From contig NZ_LDAS01000001.1 of assembly GCF_001020565.1 (NCBI RefSeq), positions 1,645,985 to 1,709,984 of the forward strand: 64,000 nt of DNA, in the 5' to 3' direction. The notes beneath the pieces were generated by a model that saw nothing but the letters and a program-made list of their open reading frames with translations, searched no databases and was not told where the DNA came from. Positions 1 through 7,525 of the stretch are shown one piece after another. Position numbers and translations under genes: made by a program. The DNA is from Maribacter thermophilus. Its GTDB lineage: Bacteria; Bacteroidota; Bacteroidia; Flavobacteriales; Flavobacteriaceae. Positions within the stretch are counted from its first letter, which is position 1. Each line of letters begins with the position of its first letter.

Positions 1-653
1 AACCTTGAAAATCCGGCCCCGATATCTGTTCCCTTATAAAGCTGCCTTGCATACAGATACCCTAATAAAGCACCACCTAAATGAGCTAAATGCCCCCCTG
101 CGTTTCCGCTTGATGGTAACTGAATCAGATCCATAAGAACTACAAAAACACCTATGTACCATAATTTTACATTAAAAAATATGACCCTTACCTCTTGATT
201 GGGAATATAGGTACAAATAAAAATCAAAATGGCACTGGCCCCTGCTGATGCCCCTATCAAATAGGCATTTATATCAAAGAAGGCCGGAAAAACATTATAA
301 CCGAGAACAAAGAAAAGTCCTCCCATTATAACACCCAGCAAATAAACGTTTAAAAAGCGTTTTGCATCAAATAGGTTCAAAAATATGCGCCCCACAAAGT
401 AGATGAGCAACATATTCCAAAATAAATGCCCAAAACCACCATGAAAAAAGCTATAGGTTATTATGGACCATGGCTGCACAAGAAAATCAAAGAAATCGTT
501 TGGCAACTCAAACCATTGCACAATGCTATTTTTTGAAATCCCGAACAAAAAGGGAACAAGTGCGTTCACAATGAACACCAATACATTGATAGCGATCAAC
601 TTTTCAGCGATGCTCAACCTATTATATTGATATCTTAGATTTGTCTCCGTCAT
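1..653 (-). CDS. rhomboid family intramembrane serine protease (3' end off the window)
   Basis: Intramembrane serine protease of the rhomboid family, cleaving transmembrane substrates in the inner membrane. Reading the minus strand from the ATG at 653 gives 217 codons open to the window edge, so the C-terminus is missing. Visible are several hydrophobic helices, the HGGFGHLFWN segment (about residues 71-80), the catalytic serine in GASAG (Ser136) and the catalytic histidine in AHLGG (His191). It follows the second rhomboid gene after only 3 bases and probably ends the same operon as mutL. Rhomboid assignment is firm from the Ser/His motifs; the substrate is unknown. Confidence 0.88.
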   Translation of the reverse strand, partial: MTETNLRYQYNRLSIAEKLIAINVLVFIVNALVPFLFGISKNSIVQWFELPNDFFDFLVQPWSIITYSFFHGGFGHLFWNMLLIYFVGRIFLNLFDAKRFLNVYLLGVIMGGLFFVLGYNVFPAFFDINAYLIGASAGASAILIFICTYIPNQEVRVIFFNVKLWYIGVFVVLMDLIQLPSSGNAGGHLAHLGGALLGYLYARQLYKGTDIGAGFSR

Positions 654-656
654 TCT

Positions 657-1400
657 TTAATTCCAACGGTTATTGTTAAACTGATTCTTTTTCCAATACC
701 ACATCATCAAAAATCCGAACAACGCACCACCTACGTGCGCGAAATGTGCAATACCCTGTCCAAAAATACCATATCCGGTAACTCCCGAAAACAGGTCTAA
801 AGCTATTAATACAGGAATAAAAAATTTAGCCTTGATCGGTATCGGAAGAAAAATAAGAAACAGTTCGCTATTGGGATAAGACATTCCAAATGCCACCAAA
901 ATACCATATATAGCTCCTGATGCCCCGACCGCAGGCGTATGGTATGCACTCAAAAAATTATCTATAGTAGATTTGCCCGCAATATTGTACCACTCCATAC
1001 TATACTGTCCACTAGAGACAATATCCATAACCGTACTTTCCGATATACCTGAATTTACCAAAGCGGACATACCCTCGTTAAAATAATAATAATTGACCCC
1101 CGTATGTATCAATGCGGCCCCCAAACCTGCCGATAGGTAAAAGAACAAAAACTTGTTTCTACCCCACATACGCTCTAAGGGCGATCCAAAAGCGTACAGT
1201 GCATACATGTTAAACGCTATATGCATAAAGCCCCCGTGCATAAACATATGGGTAAGAATTTGCCATATGCCGAAATTCTCGTTCTTGGGAAACCACAAGG
1301 AAAACCACTGATACATTTGTTCCCCATAAATATTCGTTGCGACAAAAAACAAAATATTAATTATCAATAAATGTTTTATCGCCTCTGTTATTCTAGTCAT
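657..1400 (-). CDS. rhomboid family intramembrane serine protease
   Basis: A second, complete rhomboid protease of 247 residues. The family motifs are clear: HGGFMHIAFN (about 55-64), catalytic Ser161 in GASGAIYG and catalytic His222 in HFAHVGG. Six or so hydrophobic stretches fit the rhomboid fold. Between helices, about residues 100-155, there is a polar insertion longer than in a minimal rhomboid, probably an extracytoplasmic loop. The start codon directly abuts the mutL stop codon, and the next rhomboid starts 3 bases downstream, so the three are very likely co-transcribed. The two rhomboids differ clearly and are not a recent duplication. Substrate unknown. Confidence 0.9.
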   Translation of the reverse strand: MTRITEAIKHLLIINILFFVATNIYGEQMYQWFSLWFPKNENFGIWQILTHMFMHGGFMHIAFNMYALYAFGSPLERMWGRNKFLFFYLSAGLGAALIHTGVNYYYFNEGMSALVNSGISESTVMDIVSSGQYSMEWYNIAGKSTIDNFLSAYHTPAVGASGAIYGILVAFGMSYPNSELFLIFLPIPIKAKFFIPVLIALDLFSGVTGYGIFGQGIAHFAHVGGALFGFLMMWYWKKNQFNNNRWN

Positions 1401-3245
1401 TTATATAAATTTTCTATCAATATCATTTTCTGTAATGGTAATATAAGTTCTTTTGTTAAAAGGGCTTAATGTAGCTTCTTTACACGCGAACAAATCATTT
1501 ACCAGACCTAATTGCGATGCATCGTCCAAAACCTCTCCGGTTTTAACCGATAAGGTCTTGGCCAACGTTTTTGCAAGCATATCACTTTGCGAAAAACTAT
1601 CTTCGGAAACCTCCATTTGAAAGTCCGATATCAATTGCTCCATAACCATTTGCACCTCGCTTTCGGCAACCATGACGGGAACCCCCTTTATTTCAACGGC
1701 ATCATCCTCTATGTTGCCAAATACAAAACCAACGGCACAAAGGTTTTCCTTTATTTCTTTTAGTATCTCCAATTCTACCTTAGAAAACGACAATAAAAGC
1801 GGAAACAACAATTGTTGACTGACCCCTTCTTTAATGGTAAGGTTTTTTAAAAAACCTTCATAAAGCACTCTTTGGTGTGCCCTACTCTGATTTATGACCA
1901 CCATTCCCGATTTGATCGTGGTAACAATATACTTTTTTCGCAACTGAAAAGTGGTCGTTATGGTATCCCTAACATCTTTGTCCGAATCAAAGATAGTACT
2001 ATTGATCTCTTCGGATTCAACTTCAAAAGTACTCGCGCCATGTTCAAAGGATTTTTTTTCTAGTCCCTCATACATGTTCTCCCACCCCTTGGCACTGCTC
2101 TTGGAGTAACTTGGCGTACGCTTTGGAGAAGAGGTTTCTTTAAACGGATTAAAACCAACATCTACCGTAATACTGGGCACAGGAGCATTCTTATTTTTGA
2201 AATCATAAGGTGTTTCCAAGTTCTGATCTTTTTCAAAATCCAAGGAAGGCACCACATTAAACTGGCCTAAACTATGTTTAATGGTAGACTTCAAATAAGC
2301 ATAAAGCGTGTGCTCATCATCAAATTTTACTTCTGTTTTGGTCGGATGAATGTTAATATCTATAGTTGCCGGATCCACTTCCAAACAAATAAAATACCCC
2401 GGATGGGTACCCGGTTTTATCAAACCTTCAAAAGCGCCCAATACCGCATGGTGCAGGTACGGACTTTTTATAAATCTATTGTTTGCGAAAAAAAACTGCT
2501 CTCCCCTACTCTTTTTGGCAAACTCGGGTTTTTGAATATACCCAGAAATCTTTACCACATTGGTTTCTTCGTTTATAGGAACCAATTTTTCATTTGCCTT
2601 TCTACCGAAGATATGGACTATTCTTTTTCTAAAATCGTTCGCGGGCAGGTTAAACAACTCCCCTCCATTGTTATAAAAATGAAATTCGATTTGTGGATGA
2701 GCTAGGGCCACCCTATGAAATTCATCTGTTATGTGACGAAATTCTACTTGATCCGATTTTAAAAAATTTCGTCTTGCCGGAATATTGAAAAATAAGTTTT
2801 TGACCATCAAAGAAGTTCCTTTTGGTACCACGGCCACTTCTTGACTACAAATCTTACCCCCTTCTATCTTAATATGCGTACCCACTTCTTGATCCTCTGT
2901 ACGGGTCATCATTTCTACATGGGCAATGGCGGCAATAGAAGCCAATGCCTCTCCCCTAAATCCTTTGGTGCTTAAATTAAAGAGATCTTCGGCCTTTTGA
3001 ATTTTAGAAGTGGCATGACGCTCAAAACTGAGCCTGGCATCCGTATCGCTCATACCAATACCATTGTCCACAACTTGTATCAAGGTTTTTCCCCCGTCCT
3101 TAACAATCAATTTTATTTCTGTCGCTTTGGCATCGATAGCATTCTCCAATAGCTCTTTAACTACGGACGCAGGACGCTGAACTACTTCACCTGCTGCTAT
3201 CTGATTGGCAACATGATCCGGTAAAAGTCTAATAATATCTGCCAT
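1401..3245 (-). CDS. mutL: DNA mismatch repair protein MutL
   Basis: Mismatch-repair ATPase that couples MutS recognition to strand incision. The 614-residue protein has the GHKL ATPase motifs at the N-terminus (LLENAIDA with Asn35, DNGIGM at 60-65, GFRGEAL at 95-101), then a transducer domain, a low-complexity linker (about 340-430) and a C-terminal dimerisation domain. In endonuclease-type MutL the C-terminal site is DQHAxxERxxYE plus an ACR and a CPHGRP motif; here the matching positions read NQSRAHQRVLYE (452-463), ACKEA (587-591) and SPFNKR (594-599), so the metal ligands look lost. It starts 2 bases after the small membrane protein gene at 3248. Identity is certain; nuclease loss is my inference from motif alignment by eye. 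Confidence 0.97.
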   Translation of the reverse strand: MADIIRLLPDHVANQIAAGEVVQRPASVVKELLENAIDAKATEIKLIVKDGGKTLIQVVDNGIGMSDTDARLSFERHATSKIQKAEDLFNLSTKGFRGEALASIAAIAHVEMMTRTEDQEVGTHIKIEGGKICSQEVAVVPKGTSLMVKNLFFNIPARRNFLKSDQVEFRHITDEFHRVALAHPQIEFHFYNNGGELFNLPANDFRKRIVHIFGRKANEKLVPINEETNVVKISGYIQKPEFAKKSRGEQFFFANNRFIKSPYLHHAVLGAFEGLIKPGTHPGYFICLEVDPATIDINIHPTKTEVKFDDEHTLYAYLKSTIKHSLGQFNVVPSLDFEKDQNLETPYDFKNKNAPVPSITVDVGFNPFKETSSPKRTPSYSKSSAKGWENMYEGLEKKSFEHGASTFEVESEEINSTIFDSDKDVRDTITTTFQLRKKYIVTTIKSGMVVINQSRAHQRVLYEGFLKNLTIKEGVSQQLLFPLLLSFSKVELEILKEIKENLCAVGFVFGNIEDDAVEIKGVPVMVAESEVQMVMEQLISDFQMEVSEDSFSQSDMLAKTLAKTLSVKTGEVLDDASQLGLVNDLFACKEATLSPFNKRTYITITENDIDRKFI

Positions 3246-3247
3246 TA

Positions 3248-3544
3248 TCAGGAAAAAAATATAGAGAGGTCAAAATCTATGACATATAGAAAAATAAAGA
3301 TGAGTACCCCTAGAATTATTAAAAAACGAATTTTAACATTGCGGTCACCTTTTCTTTTTGTGTCCTCTAGAGCATTACTTATTTTATTTTTAAGCCCTCT
3401 TTGGTTACCGAGGGTGCTTCTAAATTGATCGAACTTTGGTTCAATTTTATATGGATTGCCCTTGCCTTTGTCATCAAAATATCTAGGATTGTATTCAAAC
3501 TTCCTATTTTTTCGTAAACGCGTTATTTTGCTTAGCATCCCCAT
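3248..3544 (-). CDS. small basic protein with one C-terminal membrane helix
   Basis: Unrecognised family, about 98 residues. A strongly basic N-terminal half (LSKITRLRKNRKFEYNPRYF near the start) is followed by a single hydrophobic segment, IRFLIILGVLIFIFLYVI, near the C-terminus, so it should be tail-anchored with a cytoplasmic basic domain. Homologues in this group are, as I recall, sometimes labelled riboflavin synthase beta subunit because ribH is next door; nothing in the sequence resembles lumazine synthase. It has its own promoter and leads the operon to mutL. ATG 3544 is used here; ATG 3538 is possible, while the upstream in-frame TTG (3553) lies inside the promoter box and is excluded. 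Confidence 0.7.
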   Translation of the reverse strand: MGMLSKITRLRKNRKFEYNPRYFDDKGKGNPYKIEPKFDQFRSTLGNQRGLKNKISNALEDTKRKGDRNVKIRFLIILGVLIFIFLYVIDFDLSIFFS

Positions 3545-3550
3545 ATTCCC

Positions 3551-3585
3551 CAAAGTTACTTAAATTCAAAAAATGCGGTATACAA
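3551..3585 (-). promoter_or_regulatory. predicted promoter of the small membrane protein-mutL operon
   Basis: On the minus strand the -7 element TAACTTTG occupies 3558-3551 and a TTG lies at 3585-3583, 24 bases upstream. This matches the Bacteroidota promoter form TAnnTTTG. The box ends only 6 bases before ATG 3544. Confidence 0.5.
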
Positions 3586-3687
3586 GGAATGCCAAAATTT
3601 GTTAACAGAATTCCCCTTTCAAAAACTATAGGAAACAATTTATTCCTACAGTCATAAAAACTAAGACGATCAAATAAAAATTACGGT

Positions 3688-4170
3688 TTACTTGCCCAGC
3701 ACAGCCATTTTAATGGCTGCGATGGCCGCTTCGGAACCTTTGTTGCCATATTTTCCTCCACTCCGGTCAATGGCCTGTTGCATGTTATTATCCGTTAAGA
3801 CACAAAAAATTACGGGTATGTCGTGCAAAACATTTAAGTCTTTAATACCCTGTGCTGTAGCATCACAAACAAAATCGAAATGTTTGGTCTCCCCTTGAAT
3901 AACACTACCAATGGCAATTACGGCATCTACATTTTTTTGTTGTAACATTTTTTTACAACCAAAGGTAAGCTCAAAACTACCAGGAACGTTCCACCTAACA
4001 ATGTTGGACGATTGCGCCCCACAATCCAACAAGGTCTCCTCTGCACCTTTGTACAGCCCTTCGGTAATATTCGAGTTCCACTCAGAAACAACAATCCCAA
4101 ACCGAAGATCCTTCGCGTTTGGGACTGTAGCCTTGTCATAATCTGACAAATTTTTATTTTTTGTGGCCAT
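3688..4170 (-). CDS. ribH: 6,7-dimethyl-8-ribityllumazine synthase
   Basis: Penultimate enzyme of riboflavin synthesis, condensing the ribityl-aminouracil with dihydroxybutanone phosphate; forms icosahedral or pentameric assemblies in the cytoplasm. The 160-residue protein has the family signatures: FGIVVSEWN near the N-terminus, the VPGSFEL turn (62-68), IAIGSVIQGETKHFDFV with the catalytic histidine His97, and a C-terminal GNKGSEAA segment. Its ATG overlaps the stop of the upstream TPR gene by one base (TAATG), suggesting translational coupling. No other rib gene is in the window. Confidence 0.96.
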   Translation of the reverse strand: MATKNKNLSDYDKATVPNAKDLRFGIVVSEWNSNITEGLYKGAEETLLDCGAQSSNIVRWNVPGSFELTFGCKKMLQQKNVDAVIAIGSVIQGETKHFDFVCDATAQGIKDLNVLHDIPVIFCVLTDNNMQQAIDRSGGKYGNKGSEAAIAAIKMAVLGK

Positions 4171-4937
4171 TATGCTCCACTTTTGGCAATTCCGATAAAG
4201 GCATCGATAGAACGAGCTTCATCTGAACCGGAAAATTCATTCTTAATTCTCTCAAAATACTTCAAAGCTTTGGACTTATCATCCATTTCAAGGGCAGTTA
4301 CACCCGCTTTATATAAAAATTTTGGGGTCGTATACTCATTCGTACTGTGTGCAAATGCCGCTTCATAATATTCCAAAGCATTCTTTGGATCGTTCAACTG
4401 CATAAAAGCATCTCCAATACCTCCCTTGGCCAGGGCACCCAATATCTCATCATCTGACTTAAATTCTTCCAAATAATCGACGGCCTCATCATATTTGTTC
4501 ATGCTCAAATACGCCATACCAGCCGAATAATTAGCCAAATTGGCCGCTTTGGTACCACTGTACTCCTCTATAATATCCAAGAAACCGTATTTACCCTCAG
4601 CACCTTCCAAAGCCAAAGTAAACAATGAATCTTTAGCCGTAGTACTCGCCAATGCCTGGTCAAAATATTGTTGTGGATAATACATTTCGTTGGCTGCACT
4701 GGTTTCTTTGGGATTTTGTACAAATTGACCGTACGCCAAGTAACCCAAAACACCAATTGCGATAACCCCAATGACTCCCAAAATGTAGCTTTGATTTCTT
4801 GAAACCCATTCTTCAGTTTTGGATGCACTTTCATCCAAAGTACTGAATACCTCAGCCGTTGTACTTTCTTGCTCTTCAAACTCCTGAGCCTCAACCTTGG
4901 TTTTAGGTTTAAATCCTCTTTTCTTATATGTTGCCAT
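4170..4937 (-). CDS. tetratricopeptide-repeat membrane protein
   Basis: A 255-residue protein with a charged N-terminus, one membrane helix (SYILGVIGVIAIGVLGYLAY) and a periplasmic region of TPR units (for example AKGGIGDAFMQLNDPKNALEYYEAAF and KFLYKAGVTALEMDDKSKALKYFERI, each read in part). The layout resembles YfgM/TPR_21 ancillary proteins of the inner membrane that assist secretion or envelope protein folding; that role is an inference. The ATG at 4937 is preferred over an upstream ATG at 4985 because the promoter -7 element sits at 4958-4965, between the two. It is coupled to ribH by a one-base overlap, an arrangement common in Flavobacteriia. Confidence 0.85.
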   Translation of the reverse strand: MATYKKRGFKPKTKVEAQEFEEQESTTAEVFSTLDESASKTEEWVSRNQSYILGVIGVIAIGVLGYLAYGQFVQNPKETSAANEMYYPQQYFDQALASTTAKDSLFTLALEGAEGKYGFLDIIEEYSGTKAANLANYSAGMAYLSMNKYDEAVDYLEEFKSDDEILGALAKGGIGDAFMQLNDPKNALEYYEAAFAHSTNEYTTPKFLYKAGVTALEMDDKSKALKYFERIKNEFSGSDEARSIDAFIGIAKSGA

Positions 4938-4957
4938 CTCTAATTTTATTGGTCGCG

Positions 4958-4985
4958 CAAAAATAAAGTTTTTATTGAAATCCAA
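4958..4985 (-). promoter_or_regulatory. predicted promoter of the TPR-ribH operon
   Basis: Minus-strand -7 element TATTTTTG at 4965-4958 and TTG at 4985-4983, spacing 17 bases. It decides the start of the TPR gene at 4937 and is divergent from the recF promoter. Confidence 0.6.
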
Positions 4986-5009
4986 TAGTGTATTTATTCG
5001 TTATTTTTG
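4975..5009 (+). promoter_or_regulatory. predicted promoter of recF
   Basis: Plus-strand TATTTTTG at 5002-5009 with TTG at 4975-4977 (spacing 24). It would give a leader of roughly 45-50 bases before recF and overlaps the divergent TPR promoter region. Confidence 0.5.
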
Positions 5010-5062
5010 GAAGCCCTAGTAGCTATTTCGCAATCACGGACTAAAAAAACGGATATTTTTTA

Positions 5063-6142
5063 ATGTTTCTCAAAAAACTATCACTTTTAAATTATAAAAA
5101 TTTTGATTCGAAAAACATAGAGTTCGATTCAAAGATCAACTGTTTTGTAGGTGACAATGGTGTAGGAAAAACAAATATACTGGACGCTATATACCACCTT
5201 TCGTTCGGCAAAAGCTACTTTAACCCCGTCTCTTCCCAAAACATAAAGCACGGCACTGATTTTTTTGTGATCGAAGGTCTTTTCCAAAAAGAAGAACGTG
5301 AAGAAAAAATTATATGCAGCTTAAAAAGGGGCAACAAAAAAGTGATCAAAAGAAACGGCAAAGCCTACGAGCGATTTGCAGACCATATTGGCCTATTGCC
5401 CCTGGTTATTATCTCACCGGCGGACAGAGATTTGATTCTAGAAGGTAGCGATGTTAGAAGAAAGTTCATAGATGGTGTAATATCACAATCTGACAAAGAC
5501 TATTTACAGTCGCTGATGAACTACAACAAAATTCTGTCGCAAAGAAACGCCCTATTAAAATACTTTGCCGCAAACCATACTTTTGACAAGGCCACCCTTG
5601 GTGTTTATAATGAGCAACTACACGCTTACGGTTCAGAAATATACAATAAAAGAATACAGTTTTTAGACATCTTTATCCCTATTTTTAAGGAACAGTACAA
5701 GGCTATCACAAACAACACCGAAGAGGTTAACCTTGCCTATGACAGCAAACTGTTGCACAACGACCTCTCTTCTTTGCTAGAAGAAAACCTGGCAAAGGAC
5801 AGAGCCCTGCAATACACCAGTGTAGGCATCCATAAAGACGACCTTAGTTTTTCGATAAAAGATTATCCCATTAAAAAATTCGGCAGTCAAGGACAACAAA
5901 AATCTTTCTTGATCGCCTTAAAATTTGCACAATTCCATTTTATGCAAGAATTGGCAAAAACCAGCCCTATCTTAATATTGGATGATATTTTTGACAAGCT
6001 GGACGAAAACCGTGTGTCACATATCATCTCATTGGTAAACCAAGAAAATTTCGGACAAATTTTTGTGAGCGATACACATGCCGAAAGAACCGAAAAAGTT
6101 GTAAAAAAAATTCATCAGACCTACAAAATATTTAAGTTGTAA
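5063..6142 (+). CDS. recF: DNA replication and repair protein RecF
   Basis: SMC-like ATPase that helps load RecA at gaps together with RecO and RecR. The 359-residue protein begins with the typical LSLLNYKNF strand, has Walker [10 protein letters not shown] (30-38), the ABC signature region FGSQGQQKS and Walker [16 protein letters not shown] near the C-terminus, and an internal coiled region. Length and motif order match RecF. It is followed after 5 bases by a small lipoprotein gene and then a DciA-like gene; the three likely form one transcript. There is no dnaA or dnaN beside it. Confidence 0.96.
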   Translation: MFLKKLSLLNYKNFDSKNIEFDSKINCFVGDNGVGKTNILDAIYHLSFGKSYFNPVSSQNIKHGTDFFVIEGLFQKEEREEKIICSLKRGNKKVIKRNGKAYERFADHIGLLPLVIISPADRDLILEGSDVRRKFIDGVISQSDKDYLQSLMNYNKILSQRNALLKYFAANHTFDKATLGVYNEQLHAYGSEIYNKRIQFLDIFIPIFKEQYKAITNNTEEVNLAYDSKLLHNDLSSLLEENLAKDRALQYTSVGIHKDDLSFSIKDYPIKKFGSQGQQKSFLIALKFAQFHFMQELAKTSPILILDDIFDKLDENRVSHIISLVNQENFGQIFVSDTHAERTEKVVKKIHQTYKIFKL

Positions 6143-6147
6143 TAAGA

Positions 6148-6567
6148 ATGAAAAAGTTAATACTCCCTACCATTATATTGTTCGTCCTGTTCTCTTGTTC
6201 CAACAAAGTTTCTAAAAGCGACCTAAAGCACCTTAATGGGTATTGGGAAATAAAAGAAGTTGTTTTTTCCGATGGCAACAAAAAGGAATATAAAATTAAT
6301 TCTATTATCGACTATATAGAGATCAATGATTTAAAAGGGTTCAAAAAAAAGGTAGTACCGCAATTTGACGGAAGTTTCAAAACATCAAACGATGCAGAAC
6401 CATTTACCATAAAGCAAGAAGATGACGGTTTTAAAATTTTATACAAAAATGACTTAAGCGAATGGGAAGAAAGTATTATATTCTTGTCAGATGACAGTTA
6501 CTCTACACAGAACGCGGAAGGTACTGTCTATCATTTTAAACGTTTTGAGCCCATAAAAATTGAATAA
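6148..6567 (+). CDS. lipocalin-like lipoprotein
   Basis: A 139-residue protein with a lipoprotein signal peptide (hydrophobic segment ending in LFSC, lipidated Cys17). The mature part begins HLNGYWEIKEVVF, the opening strand typical of small lipocalin-like or calycin domains, and alternates polar and hydrophobic strands to the end. It probably sits on the periplasmic or outer face of the envelope as a small beta-barrel that binds a hydrophobic ligand, but no ligand can be inferred. It lies between recF and the DciA-like gene with gaps of 5 and 2 bases, a position that seems unrelated to DNA replication. Confidence 0.75.
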   Translation: MKKLILPTIILFVLFSCSNKVSKSDLKHLNGYWEIKEVVFSDGNKKEYKINSIIDYIEINDLKGFKKKVVPQFDGSFKTSNDAEPFTIKQEDDGFKILYKNDLSEWEESIIFLSDDSYSTQNAEGTVYHFKRFEPIKIE

Positions 6568-6569
6568 CA

Positions 6570-6866
6570 ATGTCACGAAGAGAAAACGATAACCTTAGCA
6601 TGCAAGATGCCCTTTCGGCCTTTATCAAAAAGAACAAACTGCAAGATGGTATAGACAAGGTAGATGTAAGAACAGCATGGTCCAATCTTATGGGCAATGG
6701 TGTTCAGAACTACACCACCGAGGTTGAACTAAAAAATAGTACCCTGTTCGTATCTCTTTCCTCTTCCGTTCTAAGGGAAGAGCTAAGTTTGGGAAAGTCA
6801 AAAATTATACAAATGATAAACCAGGAACTAGGAAAAGACCTGGTGAAAAAATTGGTCTTACGCTAA
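6570..6866 (+). CDS. DUF721 / DciA-like protein
   Basis: A 98-residue protein of the DUF721 (DciA-like) type. DciA is the ancestral loader of the replicative helicase DnaB in bacteria without DnaC or DnaI. Visible are the N-terminal helical part (SMQDALSAFIKKNKLQDGID), the VRTAWSNLMGNGVQNYT segment and a strand pattern TLFVSLSSSVLREELSLGKS that fits the small KH-like fold of the family. The C-terminal extension found in proteobacterial DciA is absent. RecF-DUF721 neighbourhoods are also known outside Bacteroidota, which supports a replication role. ATG is two bases after the lipoprotein stop. Confidence 0.85.
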   Translation: MSRRENDNLSMQDALSAFIKKNKLQDGIDKVDVRTAWSNLMGNGVQNYTTEVELKNSTLFVSLSSSVLREELSLGKSKIIQMINQELGKDLVKKLVLR

Positions 6867-6891
6867 ACACCACCAATAATGACCCAGAACA

Positions 6892-6923
6892 AAAATGGCC
6901 GGTACAATTGTACCGGCCATTTT
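6892..6923. terminator. bidirectional terminator between the recF operon and ndk
   Basis: Perfect 14-base inverted repeat (6892-6905 with 6910-6923, loop AATT) beginning with A-runs and ending with T-runs, so it can stop transcription from both converging genes. Confidence 0.85.
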
Positions 6924-6947
6924 ATTTTACTTAAATAGTATAATAAT

Positions 6948-7367
6948 CTAATAGATTTCTCTTCCTGCAAAGTGAAAAGCACCCTCAATGGCTGCGTTCT
7001 CATCACTATCAGATCCATGAATGGCATTTTCGGCAATGCTATCCGCAAAAAGTTTTCTAATGGTTCCTTCCGCAGCTTCCGCTGGGTTGGTCGCACCTAT
7101 CAAGGCCCTAAAATCCTCTACCGCATTTTCTTTTTCTAAAATAGCCGATACAATAGGACCTCTGGTCATAAACTCTACCAATTCGTCAAAAAATGGACGT
7201 TCTTTATGAATCGCATAGAATTCTTGGGCATCCCTAACACTTAACTGTGTGTACTTCATAGCCACGATCTTAAAACCAGCAGCCGTAATCTTATCCAAAA
7301 TAGCCCCTATATGCCCTTTTTCAACAGCATCTGGCTTTATCATTGTAAATGTTCTATTCGTAGTCAT
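6948..7367 (-). CDS. ndk: nucleoside diphosphate kinase
   Basis: Exchanges the gamma phosphate between nucleoside triphosphates and diphosphates through a phosphohistidine. The 139-residue protein has the family start [11 protein letters not shown], and the active-site motif NAIHGSDS with the phosphorylated His117. The ATG at 7367 is chosen over an upstream start at 7406 because the promoter -7 element lies between them. Monocistronic, bounded by a promoter and the shared terminator at 6892-6923. Confidence 0.97.
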   Translation of the reverse strand: MTTNRTFTMIKPDAVEKGHIGAILDKITAAGFKIVAMKYTQLSVRDAQEFYAIHKERPFFDELVEFMTRGPIVSAILEKENAVEDFRALIGATNPAEAAEGTIRKLFADSIAENAIHGSDSDENAAIEGAFHFAGREIY

Positions 7368-7383
7368 TTTTCTAAATTTTGCG

Positions 7384-7413
7384 CAAAAATACGCTTTTCG
7401 GAACAAACGACAA
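7384..7413 (-). promoter_or_regulatory. predicted promoter of ndk
   Basis: Minus-strand -7 element TATTTTTG at 7391-7384 and TTG at 7413-7411, separated by exactly 19 bases: one of the best matches in the window to the Bacteroidota consensus. The leader to ATG 7367 would be about 12 bases. Confidence 0.7.
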
Positions 7414-7512
7414 CTTTCAATTGTTTTAGCATTAGGTTATGAATTAAAACTATTGCACAAGAACCCACTTATAGGCATGTTGATAGTGTATATCCCATTT
7501 GCTATTATATTG

Positions 7513-7520
7513 TATCTTTG
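7513..7520 (+). promoter_or_regulatory. -7 promoter element of nrnA (near-leaderless)
   Basis: TATCTTTG at 7513-7520 ends 5 bases before the ATG at 7526, so the transcript should start at or within a few bases of the start codon. No convincing TTG at the expected distance upstream. Confidence 0.5.
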
Positions 7521-7525
7521 CGCCC

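Noticed and set aside
2274-2705. 143-residue open frame opposite mutL
   Set aside because: Antisense to a certain gene, with no promoter or recognisable protein feature.
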